From Mayfieldus sp963841445 (lineage in GTDB: Bacteria > Actinomycetota > Thermoleophilia > Solirubrobacterales > 70-9): a stretch of DNA of 64,000 nucleotides. Every line of letters begins with the position of its first letter. The stretch's first letter is position 1. Location: assembly GCA_963841445.1 (NCBI GenBank), contig CAWJCP010000002.1:372001-436000 (forward strand), written 5' to 3'. This document shows positions 30,826 to 39,684 of this stretch, piece after piece. The translations under genes were made by a program, and so were the position numbers. Under the pieces are notes generated by a model. The model worked only from the letters and a program-made list of their open reading frames with translations, did not search any database and had not been told where the DNA came from.

Positions 30826-30842
30826 TTTATGGCTTCTTTATG
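30826..30842. promoter_or_regulatory. 11-bp-phased direct repeat, candidate response-regulator site
   Basis: TTTATG occurs at 30826-30831 and again at 30837-30842, exactly 11 bp apart (CATAAA on the minus strand). OmpR-family regulators typically bind direct repeats with this period. The site lies in the 107-bp divergent gap between the regulator gene and ftsK. Confidence 0.4.
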
Positions 30843-30892
30843 CGCATTTGCCGTGCGCAGGGGAGGGCGCTCAGGCGTCGAATCAGGTCTCG

Positions 30893-33496
30893 ATGTCCAG
30901 GCGGCGAAAGCGCCGAAAGCGACCCGTGCGATCGCGCGGCGGCTCGCGCGCGCCCGCGCGCCGCAGCGGCGCCAAGCCCGGCGTCAAGGGGCGGTCCAGG
31001 AGCCGCCCGAAGTCGGCGCCGCGACTCAGCCGCGAGCAGCTCGAGAAGGTCGAGCAGCGCCAGCTCGACGTCATCGGCCTCAGCTTGATCGCGGTCGGCG
31101 CCTATCTCGCCTTCGTGCTCTATCTGGGCTGGAACGGGGGGCGGGTGGGGTCGGGCGCCGAGGGCGGGCTCACCTACCTCTTCGGCAGGGTCGCCTACGT
31201 TTCCCCGCTGGTCTTCTTCGGCAGTGGCGCAGCGCTGATCCTGCGGCCGTTCCTGCCCGCGATCCGACCGCTGCGAACCGGCGCGATCATGATCGTCGCC
31301 GGGCTGCTGCTCGCCTTCGCTGCCCAAACGGCTCACATCGGGCCCGACAATCCCCTGCGACCCGGATACTTCGACCCCTCCTGGTTCCCAGATCACGGCG
31401 GGCTCGCCGGAGAATCGCTCTACTGGTCGACCGCGACCCTGTTCCAGCGCGTCGGCGCCCACATCATCGCGGTCCTGCTCGTGCTCGCCGGCGCTCTGCT
31501 GCTGACCGGCACCTCGATCGCCACCTTCATCAGCTCGACCGGAAGGGCGTTCTCGCGGGCCCGCACCGGCAGCGCCGAGATGGCCCGGACGATGGCCATG
31601 TCGGCACGGCAGAAAGGGGATCGATTCGCGGCCGCGGAGACACAGGCCGCCCCGACCGGCGTGATGAGCGACTACCCCGACGAGGACCTCGAGCCGACGG
31701 TGCGCGTGGTCGAGTTCGACCAGGACCCCGAGCCCGAGCTGCCCGACTCCGAGGCGCCGACGGGGGAGCTTGTCGTGGCCGCCCATGAGCTCGAGGATGA
31801 CCACCCAGGAGCAGACAGGGACCCAGCGGCAGAAACCGCCCCGGACACCCCCGGACGCACGGCGGAGGAGGTGTCCGACATTGATTCTGAGGACGTGCCG
31901 GGCGTTGATTCCGAAGGGCCTCCGAGCGAGCCCGGCACACGGACGGAGATTGGTTCTACCCCGATGGGAAACAAGCGCGGCGCCACGGTCTCCGACGAGA
32001 TCGCCTACGTCCCGCCCCCCGCCAAGGTGCTCGAGAAGGGAAAAGCGGACAAGGGCCCGGATCCCCGCGATCACGAGACGATCGGACGCAAGCTGGTCGA
32101 GACCCTCGGCCACTTCGGGGTCGAGGCGAAGATCGTCGGCATCGTCAGCGGGCCGCACGTCTCCCGTTACGAGCTGCGGCTGGCGCCTGGCACCAAGGTC
32201 AAGAAGGTCACCGAGCTCTCCAACGATCTCGCCTACGCGCTCGCCTCGACCGACATCCGCATCCTCGCCCCGATCCCCGGCAAGCAGGCGGTCGGAGTCG
32301 AGGTCCCGAACTCGAGACGACGACTGGTGCGCCTCGGCGACATCTACCAGGGCCGCCCCGCGAAGGCCTCGCCGCTGGTCGGTTGGCTGGGCAAGGACAT
32401 CGCCGGAAACGCTGTCTGGACCGACCTCCAGAAGATGCCTCACGTCCTCGTCGCCGGCACCACCGGGTCGGGCAAGTCTGGCTGCATCAACGCCGTGCTC
32501 AGCTCGATCCTGATGAGCGCCTCGCCGAACGAAGTGCGGATGGTGCTCGTCGACCCGAAGCGGGTTGAGCTCAACCACTACGAGTCGATCCCGCATCTGC
32601 TGACCCCGATGGTCACCTCGCCGCGGATGGCCGCCAACGTGCTCGCCAACCTGATCGGCGAGATGGAGAACCGCTACGGGATCATGGCCGAGGCCCGCTG
32701 CCGCAACCTCACCGAGCTCAACCGGGCCCGCAAGCGGCTCGGCGAGGCGCCGCTGCCCCACGTGCTCTGCGTGATCGACGAGCTCGCCGACCTGATGATG
32801 GTCGCTCCGGCCGAGGTCGAGGACTCGATCATCCGCCTGGCCCAGAAGTCGCGAGCCACGGGGATTCACCTCGTGCTCGCGACGCAGCGCCCCTCGACCG
32901 ACATCATCACCGGCACGATCAAGGTCAACATCCCGGCCCGGATCGCCTTCGCGGTCTCCTCGCAGACCGACTCACGGGTGATCCTCGATCAGGGTGGGGC
33001 GGAGGCCCTGCTCGGTCAGGGCGACATGCTCTTCCGGCCGGCTGGAACATCGAAGATGCAGCGGATCCAGGGCGCCTTCGTGACCGAGGAGGAGATCGCC
33101 CGGATCACCAAGCACTGGGAAAAGCAAGGCGAGCCCGAGTTCGCCGACGACCTCCTGGAGGCGCCCCCTCCGGCAGAGGGCGAGGCAGAGGAGGGGGACT
33201 TCGATCCCGACCAGGACGACCTGCTCGACGACGCGATCCACATGGTCGTGCAGACCCAGACCGCCTCGGTGTCGATGCTGCAGCGACGCCTGCGGGTCGG
33301 TTACACCCGGGCCGGACGACTGATCGACATGCTCGAGCGCCGTGGTGTGATCTCCGGCTATGAGGGCTCCAAGCCGCGCCAGGTGCTGATCAGCGAGGCC
33401 GACCTCGCGCGAGTGACCGGCGGGCCGGATCAGGCACGATCGGAGCCTGACCCCGTGACTGAGGCCGAGCCGGTCTCGAGCGCCGACGGCGCCTGA
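30893..33496 (+). CDS. ftsK: DNA translocase FtsK/SpoIIIE
   Basis: FtsK pumps chromosome ends through the closing septum and is anchored in the membrane. The ATG at 30893 gives 867 residues with a basic N-terminal tail. About four membrane segments lie between residues ~65 and 220 (QLDVIGLSLIAVGAYLAFVL, VSPLVFFGSGAALIL, TGAIMIVAGLLLAFA, IIAVLLVLAGALLLTG). A Glu/Asp/Pro-rich linker follows. The motor has Walker A VAGTTGSGKSGCINAVL near residue 520 and Walker B VLCVIDELADLMMV. The C-terminal gamma winged helix reads SVSMLQRRLRVGYTRAGRL. The next gene, rodZ, is also a cell-envelope gene. Confidence 0.96.
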   Translation: MSRRRKRRKRPVRSRGGSRAPARRSGAKPGVKGRSRSRPKSAPRLSREQLEKVEQRQLDVIGLSLIAVGAYLAFVLYLGWNGGRVGSGAEGGLTYLFGRVAYVSPLVFFGSGAALILRPFLPAIRPLRTGAIMIVAGLLLAFAAQTAHIGPDNPLRPGYFDPSWFPDHGGLAGESLYWSTATLFQRVGAHIIAVLLVLAGALLLTGTSIATFISSTGRAFSRARTGSAEMARTMAMSARQKGDRFAAAETQAAPTGVMSDYPDEDLEPTVRVVEFDQDPEPELPDSEAPTGELVVAAHELEDDHPGADRDPAAETAPDTPGRTAEEVSDIDSEDVPGVDSEGPPSEPGTRTEIGSTPMGNKRGATVSDEIAYVPPPAKVLEKGKADKGPDPRDHETIGRKLVETLGHFGVEAKIVGIVSGPHVSRYELRLAPGTKVKKVTELSNDLAYALASTDIRILAPIPGKQAVGVEVPNSRRRLVRLGDIYQGRPAKASPLVGWLGKDIAGNAVWTDLQKMPHVLVAGTTGSGKSGCINAVLSSILMSASPNEVRMVLVDPKRVELNHYESIPHLLTPMVTSPRMAANVLANLIGEMENRYGIMAEARCRNLTELNRARKRLGEAPLPHVLCVIDELADLMMVAPAEVEDSIIRLAQKSRATGIHLVLATQRPSTDIITGTIKVNIPARIAFAVSSQTDSRVILDQGGAEALLGQGDMLFRPAGTSKMQRIQGAFVTEEEIARITKHWEKQGEPEFADDLLEAPPPAEGEAEEGDFDPDQDDLLDDAIHMVVQTQTASVSMLQRRLRVGYTRAGRLIDMLERRGVISGYEGSKPRQVLISEADLARVTGGPDQARSEPDPVTEAEPVSSADGA

Positions 33497-33542
33497 ATCC
33501 CCGTCCCCATCCGGGCGTCCCCACTAGGCGACAATAGGTGCC

Positions 33543-34313
33543 GTGGAGACCGAGATCGGGCCGACCCTGCGCGAGGCGCGAATCCGGCGCAAGATCGACC
33601 TCACCGAGATCGAGCAGCAGACGAAGATCCGGGTCCGCTACCTGCGGGCGCTGGAGAACGAGGAGTGGGACCTTCTACCCGGCCCCACCTACACGCGCAG
33701 CTTCATCCGCACCTACGCCATCGCCCTCGGGCTCGACGGTGAGCGCCTCGCCGACGACTTCCGCCGCCAGGAAGAGGAGCGCGCGCTCGATCTCGCCGGC
33801 GGGCGCGAGCCGTCGCCGCGGATGCCGCGGCCGGCGAACGAGGGCGACGGCTCCCGCATCGGAGCCGGACTCATCGGAGCCCTGGCCGTCGCGGCGCTGA
33901 TCGCGGTCCTGATCGTGCTTGGGCTCACGGGTGGGGACGGAAACGACAGCAGCTCCGGGACAACTGCCGGCAGCGGACTCGCCAAGCAGGGGAAGGGCAA
34001 GGGCGCGGCCCAGCCGGGCAAGCCCAGGCCGCCCGGCGTCTCGATACGCCTCAGCGCCACGGCCGAGGTCTGGGTCTGCGCGATCGCCGCCGACGGGACC
34101 CCGGTCGTCAACGGCGAGATTCTCAGCGCCGGCGCGCGGCGCGGCCCGTTTCGCTCCCGCAAGTTTCAGCTCGCGTTCGGCAACGGATCGGTGGACATGC
34201 AGGTGAACGGCAAGCCGTTCAAGGTCGAGAACACCCCGAGCCCGGTCGGGTACCAGGTGACCCCGAAGCAGGTCAGTGTGCTGCCCGAGGGCTCGCGGCC
34301 CGACTGCACGTGA
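33543..34313 (+). CDS. rodZ: RodZ-like membrane protein with N-terminal helix-turn-helix
   Basis: RodZ family proteins link the cell-shape machinery to the membrane. The 256-residue product has a cytoplasmic HTH_25 domain (GPTLREARIRRKIDLTEIEQQTKIRVRYL split over residues 6-34, then LLPGPTYTRSFIRTYA). One transmembrane segment lies near residues 105-128 (IGALAVAALIAVLIVLGL), followed by a low-complexity linker and an external DUF4115 domain (VSIRLSATAEVWVCAIAADG). It starts at GTG 33543. It lies between ftsK and cinA, a frequent actinobacterial order. Confidence 0.85.
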   Translation: METEIGPTLREARIRRKIDLTEIEQQTKIRVRYLRALENEEWDLLPGPTYTRSFIRTYAIALGLDGERLADDFRRQEEERALDLAGGREPSPRMPRPANEGDGSRIGAGLIGALAVAALIAVLIVLGLTGGDGNDSSSGTTAGSGLAKQGKGKGAAQPGKPRPPGVSIRLSATAEVWVCAIAADGTPVVNGEILSAGARRGPFRSRKFQLAFGNGSVDMQVNGKPFKVENTPSPVGYQVTPKQVSVLPEGSRPDCT

Positions 34314-34335
34314 GCGCGAGGCGCAGCAGGCAGGC

Positions 34336-35643
34336 ATGATCGAGCCCCCAGCACGAGCACCGAGTGGTTCGCCCGTACGCGCCGGCATCGTCGTCACTGG
34401 CACCGAGGTCCTCAACGGCCGCGTGGTCGATCGCAACGGCCCTTGGGTATCGGAGCGCCTCGCCGATCTGGGGGTCGAGGTCGCCGTCATTCTCGTCGTC
34501 GGGGACCGTCCCGACGATCTCGGGGCAGCCCTGCGCTTCATGGACTCCGAGGGCCTGGACCTGGTCGTCACCTCGGGTGGGCTGGGGCCCACGGCCGACG
34601 ACCTTACCGCTGAGGTGGTGGCTCGCTTCGCCGGCCGCGAGCTGCGCCTCGACGAGAGCATGGAGGGCAAGATCGCGAGGATCCTGCGCGGCTTCGCGGC
34701 TCGCCTGCGCCTCGACGAGGAGGCGCTGCTGGCCGCGAATCGAAAGCAGGCGATGGTCCCCGAAGGGGCAACCGCGATCGACCCGGCCGGGACGGCGCCC
34801 GGGCTGGTGGTGCCCGCGGAGCGGCTCACGGTGATCGTCCTGCCGGGCCCGCCGCGCGAGCTGCAGTCGATGTGGGACGCCGCGATCACATCGCAAGCGG
34901 CTCAAGAGGCGCTCGACGGGGCGACCCCGTTTCAGAGCTACACGCTGCGCATGATCGGGATCCCCGAGTCCGAGATCGCCAAGAGCCTGCGCGAGATCGA
35001 GTCCGAGGCCGACCTGTCGCCGCTTGAGATCACGACCTGCCTGCGGCGCGGGGAGATCGAGATCGACGTGCGCTATCGCGAGGGCGGGGAGGCGGCCGCG
35101 GAGGCGGCCCGGCGCGGCCTTGCGGAACGCCATCGGCGATACCTGTTCAGCGAGGACGGCACGACGATCGACGAGCTGGTCGCCGGCCTGCTGCGCGGCC
35201 GGCGCCTCGGACTCGCCGAGTCCTGCTCGGGTGGCCTGCTTGCGGCTCGGATCACCAACGTGCCGGGCTCCTCGGAATACATGGCCGGCAGCGTCGTCGC
35301 CTACTCCAACGAGGCGAAGACGAGCCTGCTCGACGTCGACCCAAGCCTGATCGACGAGCACGGGGCGGTCTCGCCGCAGGTCGCCGAGGCGATGGCGCGC
35401 GGCGCGCTGCTGCGCTTCGACGCCGACGTCGCCGTCTCGATCACCGGTATCGCCGGCCCGGATGGGGGGACGAAGGAGAAGCCGGTCGGATACGTGTGCC
35501 TGCATGCGATCACGGCCGCAGGCGCGAGCGCCGGCCGCGACCCCGTGATCCCCGGAAACCGGCAGGACATCCGCGAGCGCTCGGCGCTGGTCGGCATGCA
35601 CATGCTGCGACTGCTGCTGGGCGGCGGCGAGGGACCTCCTTGA
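34336..35643 (+). CDS. cinA: CinA family nicotinamide mononucleotide deamidase / competence-damage protein
   Basis: CinA-type proteins combine an N-terminal MoCF-like domain with a C-terminal NMN amidohydrolase domain that recycles pyridine nucleotides. The first domain has IVVTGTEVLNGRVVDRNG, TSGGLGPTADDLTAEVVA and VLPGPPRELQSMW. The second starts near residue 275 with LGLAESCSGGLLAARITNVPG and includes VVAYSNEAKTSLL and SITGIAGPDGGTKEKPVG. The length of 435 residues is normal. It usually precedes recA; here two alpha/beta hydrolase genes and thpR intervene. Confidence 0.95.
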   Translation: MIEPPARAPSGSPVRAGIVVTGTEVLNGRVVDRNGPWVSERLADLGVEVAVILVVGDRPDDLGAALRFMDSEGLDLVVTSGGLGPTADDLTAEVVARFAGRELRLDESMEGKIARILRGFAARLRLDEEALLAANRKQAMVPEGATAIDPAGTAPGLVVPAERLTVIVLPGPPRELQSMWDAAITSQAAQEALDGATPFQSYTLRMIGIPESEIAKSLREIESEADLSPLEITTCLRRGEIEIDVRYREGGEAAAEAARRGLAERHRRYLFSEDGTTIDELVAGLLRGRRLGLAESCSGGLLAARITNVPGSSEYMAGSVVAYSNEAKTSLLDVDPSLIDEHGAVSPQVAEAMARGALLRFDADVAVSITGIAGPDGGTKEKPVGYVCLHAITAAGASAGRDPVIPGNRQDIRERSALVGMHMLRLLLGGGEGPP

Positions 35644-35695
35644 GCGGGTGGGTGTCGCGACGACGCGCCATGAGCGGGTTGCCGGGGCTGAACTG

Positions 35696-36871
35696 ATGGG
35701 CAGTGAGAGGGGTGGGGTCGAGCCGTTCGAGATTTCGATCGACGATGGGGTCTTCGAGGACCTGCGCGAGCGCCTATCGCGCACCCGCTGGCCACGGCAG
35801 CCGGGTGGCGACTTATTCCCGCATAGCGGGAATAAAGCGCCATTAGACGCCTGGGACCTTGGCGCGAACCTCGGCTACGTGCGTGAGCTGTGCGATTACT
35901 GGGCCGATTCGTATGACCCGGCGCGGTTGGCGCGGCTGCTGAACCAGTTCGAAAATTTCCGTCGCGCCGGCATCCACTTCCTCCATGAGCAGGCCGCCGA
36001 GGGCACCGGCGGGGACGGGAGCGAGCTCCCGCTGCTGCTCCTGCACGGCTGGCCCGGGGGCCCGATCGAGTATTTGGAGCTGATCCCGCGCCTGCTCGAG
36101 GCCGGGCATCCGGTCGCGGTGCCCTCGCTGCCCGGCTTTGCCTGGTCCGCCGACCCCGGCGAGCCGCTCAACATCGCTGCGGTCGCGGCGCGAATCCGCG
36201 ACCTGGTCGAGGCCGGTCTCGGCTGGGACGGCTACGGCGTGATCGGGGGCGATTGGGGTGCGCCGGTCGGCACCCGGATCGCGTTCGACTCCCCAGACCG
36301 GGTCGCGGGCCTCTACGTGTTCACCCCGGGCGTGCTGCCGCCGGCCGCTGAGCTCTCCGAGCCACCCCTCTCAGAAGCAGAGGGGGAGTTCGTCGAGCAG
36401 GGGCTGCGCTGGCGCCGCCGCCACGGCCACCACATGATCATCCAGTCGACTGTGCCGGACGTCCTCTCGACCGCGCTCAACGACTCCCCCGCCGGGCTCG
36501 CCGCCTATCTGGTCGAGAAGTACCGGCGATGGAGCGACTGCGATGGTGAGGTCGAACGCAGCTTCAGCAAGGACCAGCTCTGTGACTACCTGACGATGTA
36601 TTGGGCCACGGGCACGATCGGCTCCTCGATGCGGCTTTACTGGGGCGAGCGTCGCGATCGCTGGCGGCCGGGGCCGGGGGAGACCGTCGAGGTCCCCGCC
36701 GCTTGCGGCGTCTTCCCGGGCGAGATCATCAACCCGCCGCGCGAGTGGACAGCGCGCCTGCTGGCAGACCTGCGCAGTTGGACCGAGATGCCCCGCGGCG
36801 GCCACTTCGCCGCCCACGAGGAGCCGGAGCTGCTCAGCGACGATGCGTTGGGGTTCTTCGCGGGGATCTGA
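35696..36871 (+). CDS. Epoxide hydrolase, EHN-type alpha/beta hydrolase
   Basis: This is a probable epoxide-ring hydrolase. The EHN domain starts the protein (FEISIDDGVFEDLRERLSRT, YVRELCDYWADSYDPARL). The alpha/beta core has the oxyanion HGWPGG, the nucleophile elbow GGDWGAPVG (Asp nucleophile) and the terminal His in PRGGHFAAHEEPELL. The ATG at 35696 is preferred; an upstream in-frame GTG at 35648 adds a poorly supported 16 residues. An unusual in-frame insert of about ten residues (DLFPHSGNKAP) is encoded by a perfect palindrome at 35813-35835. The length is 391 residues. Confidence 0.88.
   Translation: MGSERGGVEPFEISIDDGVFEDLRERLSRTRWPRQPGGDLFPHSGNKAPLDAWDLGANLGYVRELCDYWADSYDPARLARLLNQFENFRRAGIHFLHEQAAEGTGGDGSELPLLLLHGWPGGPIEYLELIPRLLEAGHPVAVPSLPGFAWSADPGEPLNIAAVAARIRDLVEAGLGWDGYGVIGGDWGAPVGTRIAFDSPDRVAGLYVFTPGVLPPAAELSEPPLSEAEGEFVEQGLRWRRRHGHHMIIQSTVPDVLSTALNDSPAGLAAYLVEKYRRWSDCDGEVERSFSKDQLCDYLTMYWATGTIGSSMRLYWGERRDRWRPGPGETVEVPAACGVFPGEIINPPREWTARLLADLRSWTEMPRGGHFAAHEEPELLSDDALGFFAGI
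35813..35835. repeat. Perfect palindrome inside the epoxide hydrolase gene
   Basis: TTATTCCCGC (35813-35822) and GCGGGAATAA (35826-35835) are perfect 10-bp inverted arms around ATA. The AT-rich ends contrast with the very GC-rich gene, and the encoded residues fall where related epoxide hydrolases normally continue directly from the RTRWPR region toward the LRELCDYW helix. It looks like a small inserted palindromic element kept in frame. Confidence 0.6.
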
Positions 36872-36913
36872 GCGCCGCCGGTCCTCCCGCTCTTTGACCT
36901 TGCAGCCGCCCGG

Positions 36914-36931
36914 AGCTCGGCTCACCGAGCT
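36914..36931. terminator. Hairpin between convergent hydrolase genes
   Basis: AGCTCGG (36914-36920) and CCGAGCT (36925-36931) form a 7-bp stem with a CTCA loop between the convergent epoxide hydrolase and the minus-strand hydrolase. It has no T-run. It is a plausible bidirectional terminator. Confidence 0.4.
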
Positions 36932-36954
36932 GAACAACCCGGCCGGGCTTTCAG

Positions 36955-37861
36955 CTAGCTCAGGAACGCCAGGGCCCGGCGAGCGACCAGATCCGGCTTC
37001 TCGTTGACGATGTTGTGTCCCGAGTCGGAGACCAGCTCGAGCCTCATGTCGTCGGTGTGGGTCTCGAATCCGGGCAGGAGCCTGGGGGAGATGTAGCGGT
37101 CCTGGGCGCCGAAGAGAAGCAGGGTGGGAACGGACAGCCGCCTGGAGCGAAAGGAGCCGCCGCGGCGCAGCATGGAGGCGAGGAGTCGCAAGTAGTGGCG
37201 GTAGAGCTTCGTCGATGCATCGGCGCGGGCCGGCTCGCGAAACTGCTCCAGATAGACCTCGAAACCGTCCGGGAAGGGGTTGTCGACGTTGCCGTGCCCG
37301 AGGAGCAGGCTCGCGATGCGGGACGATTGCGAGATCCGCCTGCCGACGACCGGCGTCGCGTTGACGACGCGCGTACCAGCTGCGCCAGGTCTCGAGCAGA
37401 AGGCCCGGCTGGACCCTGAGCCAGGGATGGGGCGAATTGCAGACCACCATCCGCTCGACTCGATCGGCATGGTCGATCCCGAGCAGAAACGAGGTCCAGC
37501 CGCCCCAGTCGTGCCCGATGACACTGGCGCGCTCGATCTCGAGGGCATCGAGCAGCGCCACCTGATCGGCGGCGAACGTCTCGCCGTCGTAGCCGTGGCC
37601 CGGCGCCTCGGTCCAGCCGAAGCCGCGCAGGTCCGGCGCGATGAGGCGGAAGTGCGACGCCAGCCGCTCGATCACGCCCCGCCACATGTACCAGTGCTGC
37701 GGCCAGCCGTGCAGGAGCAGCACCGGCGGGGCTTCGCGATCGCCTGCTTCGGCGACGTGGACGGTGAGCCCGTCGGCATCGACGTATCGATGCTCGACGC
37801 CCGCCACCTGGGGAAGGTCGAGGATCCGGTCTCCGGCGTAGGCGGCAGGCGCTCCGCTCAT
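36955..37861 (-). CDS. Alpha/beta hydrolase (haloalkane dehalogenase / epoxide hydrolase-like), one frameshift
   Basis: The ATG at 37861 starts MSGAPAAYAGDRILDLPQVA. The hydrolase core shows HGWPQHWYMWRGVIERL (oxyanion HGWP), APDLRGFGWTEAPGHGYD and the nucleophile elbow VIGHDWGGWTSFLLG with an Asp nucleophile. Near 37370 one extra base breaks the frame. The continuing frame gives VVNATPVVGRRISQSSRIAS, LLLFGAQDRYISPRLLPGF and the catalytic-His region DSGHNIVNEKPDLVARRAL, ending at a TAG at 36955. The joined length is about 302 residues. The Asp nucleophile suggests ester-intermediate chemistry as in dehalogenases and epoxide hydrolases; the substrate is unknown. Confidence 0.82.
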
Positions 37862-37940
37862 CGTGAACGAGTCTATTTCGTGCGCTCTATTACGCAATCT
37901 CGCAGTGTGCCGAGCGCTCTGTCCCCGTAGCTTGAGGCGG

Positions 37941-38540
37941 ATGGCAAAGGAGCGGCTCAAGTCTCCGCGGGCGCGCCTGTTCGTAGCGCTGGACCTGCCC
38001 GACGGCGTGCGCGCCGGGATCGTCGCCTGGCAGCGGGCCGAGCTGACCGACGAGGCGCTGCGCGTGGTCGAACCGCAGAACCTCCACATCACGCTCGCCT
38101 TTCTCGGCTATCTGCCCGAGAGGGCGATCAGCTCGGTTGCCGCGGTCCTCAATTCGGTTGCCGCACCAGCGCCTCGGATCGAGCTCGCGCCCGAGCCGGT
38201 CGCAAAGCCGAAGCGGCGACCGCGCATGATTGGCCTCGATGCCGTGTCCGAGGGGGCTGTCGCCCTGCAGGCGGGCCTCGCGGGGGAGCTGGAGGCGCGG
38301 CACCTCTACAAACCGGAGACGCGGCCCTTCTGGTCCCACCTGACGGTGGCCAGGGTGCGTCCGGAGCGCCGCGGCTCAAAGCGCCCGGCACGATTGCGGA
38401 GCGTCCCGGGGGCGCTTCCGGGGGCGCTTCGCGAGCCCTTCGGTGCCGTCCGAATCACGCTCTACCGTTCGACGCTCAGGCCGCAGGGCGCCGAGTACGC
38501 GCCACTGGCGCAAGTCGAGCTGCCCGCGCAACAGACGTGA
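37941..38540 (+). CDS. thpR: RNA 2',3'-cyclic phosphodiesterase (2'-5' RNA ligase family)
   Basis: ThpR is a 2H phosphoesterase. The 199-residue protein has the first H-x-T/S motif in NLHITLAFLGYL and the second in WSHLTVARVRPE, with RLFVALDLPDGVR at the N terminus. TAGCTT at 37928-37933 lies 7 nt before the ATG, consistent with a leaderless promoter. It precedes recA by 13 nt. The cinA-thpR-recA-recX grouping is known in actinobacteria and other bacteria. Confidence 0.9.
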   Translation: MAKERLKSPRARLFVALDLPDGVRAGIVAWQRAELTDEALRVVEPQNLHITLAFLGYLPERAISSVAAVLNSVAAPAPRIELAPEPVAKPKRRPRMIGLDAVSEGAVALQAGLAGELEARHLYKPETRPFWSHLTVARVRPERRGSKRPARLRSVPGALPGALREPFGAVRITLYRSTLRPQGAEYAPLAQVELPAQQT

Positions 38541-38553
38541 GGTGAAAGGGAAC

Positions 38554-39684
38554 ATGGCAGAGAGCAAGGCAACACTCAAAGAGGCCTCAGCAAAAGACGC
38601 TAAGGCGAAGGACGCGGCGCTGAACGCCGCGGTGACCCAGATCGAGCGCCAGTTCGGGGCCGGCTCGGTGATGAAGCTCGGCGACGACGCCGCGATCCCG
38701 GTCGAGGCGATCTCGACCGGGGCGCTGTCGCTGGACCTGGCGCTCGGCGTCGGGGGAGTTCCCAAGGGCCGGATCGTCGAGATATTCGGCCCCGAGTCGT
38801 CGGGTAAGACGACGCTGATCTACCACATCCTCGCCGAGGCGCAGGCGAAGGGCGGGGTTTGTGCATTCGTCGACGCTGAGCACGCGATCGACCCGATCTA
38901 CGCGCGCCGAATCGGGGTCGACACCGACGAGCTGCTGGTCTCCCAGCCCGACTACGGCGAGCAGGCGCTGGAGATCGTCGACGTGCTGGTTCGCTCCGGC
39001 GCCGTCGACGTCGTCGCCGTCGACTCGGTGGCTGCGCTGACGCCGCGCGCCGAGCTCGAGGGCCAGATGGGGGAGACCCAGGTCGGGCTGCAGGCGCGCT
39101 TGATGTCGCAGGCGCTGCGCAAGCTCGCCGGCAACCTCAATCGCGCCGACACGGTCTGCCTGTTCACCAACCAGATCCGCGAGAAGATCGGAGTTCAGTT
39201 CGGAAGCCCGGAGACCCAGCCGGGCGGGCGGGCGCTGAAGTTCTACTGCTCGCAGCGCCTCGACCTGCGCCGCATCGAGACCCTCAAGGACGGCACCGAG
39301 GCGGTCGGCAACCGGGTTCGCGTGAAGGTGGTCAAGAACAAGGTTGCGGCGCCGTTCCGGCTCGCCGAGTTCGACGTCGAGTACGGGGTCGGCATCTCCA
39401 GGCAGGGCTGCCTGCTCGACCTCGGCCTCGAGCACGACCTGGTCCAGAAGTCGGGGTCGTTCTTCTCCTACGGCGAGCTGCGACTCGGCCAGGGCCGCAA
39501 CAACTCGAAGCAGTTTTTGAGTGAGAACGCGAAGATCGCCGACGAGATCGAGGCCAAGATCCTCGCCAAGGTCAAGGGCGAGCGCGACGACGCCGCGAAG
39601 CCTGAGATCGCGCCGGTCCAGGACGCCGCCGCTGCGAGTGAAGCCGCCGCGGCCGCAAAGAAGGCGGAGAAGAAGGCTGCCTGA
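38554..39684 (+). CDS. recA: Recombinase RecA
   Basis: RecA promotes strand exchange and SOS induction. The product has 376 residues. Walker A GPESSGKTTL is at residue ~79, with FVDAEHAIDPIYARRIGVD, the VVAVDSVAALTPRAELEGQ Walker B region, GLQARLMSQALRKLAG (loop L1 side), and TNQIREKIGVQFGSPE with PGGRALKFY (L2). The C-terminal tail is unusually Ala/Lys-rich. The ATG at 38554 follows the thpR stop by 13 nt with GTGAGGTGAAAGGG upstream as a possible ribosome site. No promoter or LexA-box-like palindrome is seen in this gap, so recA is probably transcribed with thpR. Confidence 0.97.
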   Translation: MAESKATLKEASAKDAKAKDAALNAAVTQIERQFGAGSVMKLGDDAAIPVEAISTGALSLDLALGVGGVPKGRIVEIFGPESSGKTTLIYHILAEAQAKGGVCAFVDAEHAIDPIYARRIGVDTDELLVSQPDYGEQALEIVDVLVRSGAVDVVAVDSVAALTPRAELEGQMGETQVGLQARLMSQALRKLAGNLNRADTVCLFTNQIREKIGVQFGSPETQPGGRALKFYCSQRLDLRRIETLKDGTEAVGNRVRVKVVKNKVAAPFRLAEFDVEYGVGISRQGCLLDLGLEHDLVQKSGSFFSYGELRLGQGRNNSKQFLSENAKIADEIEAKILAKVKGERDDAAKPEIAPVQDAAAASEAAAAAKKAEKKAA

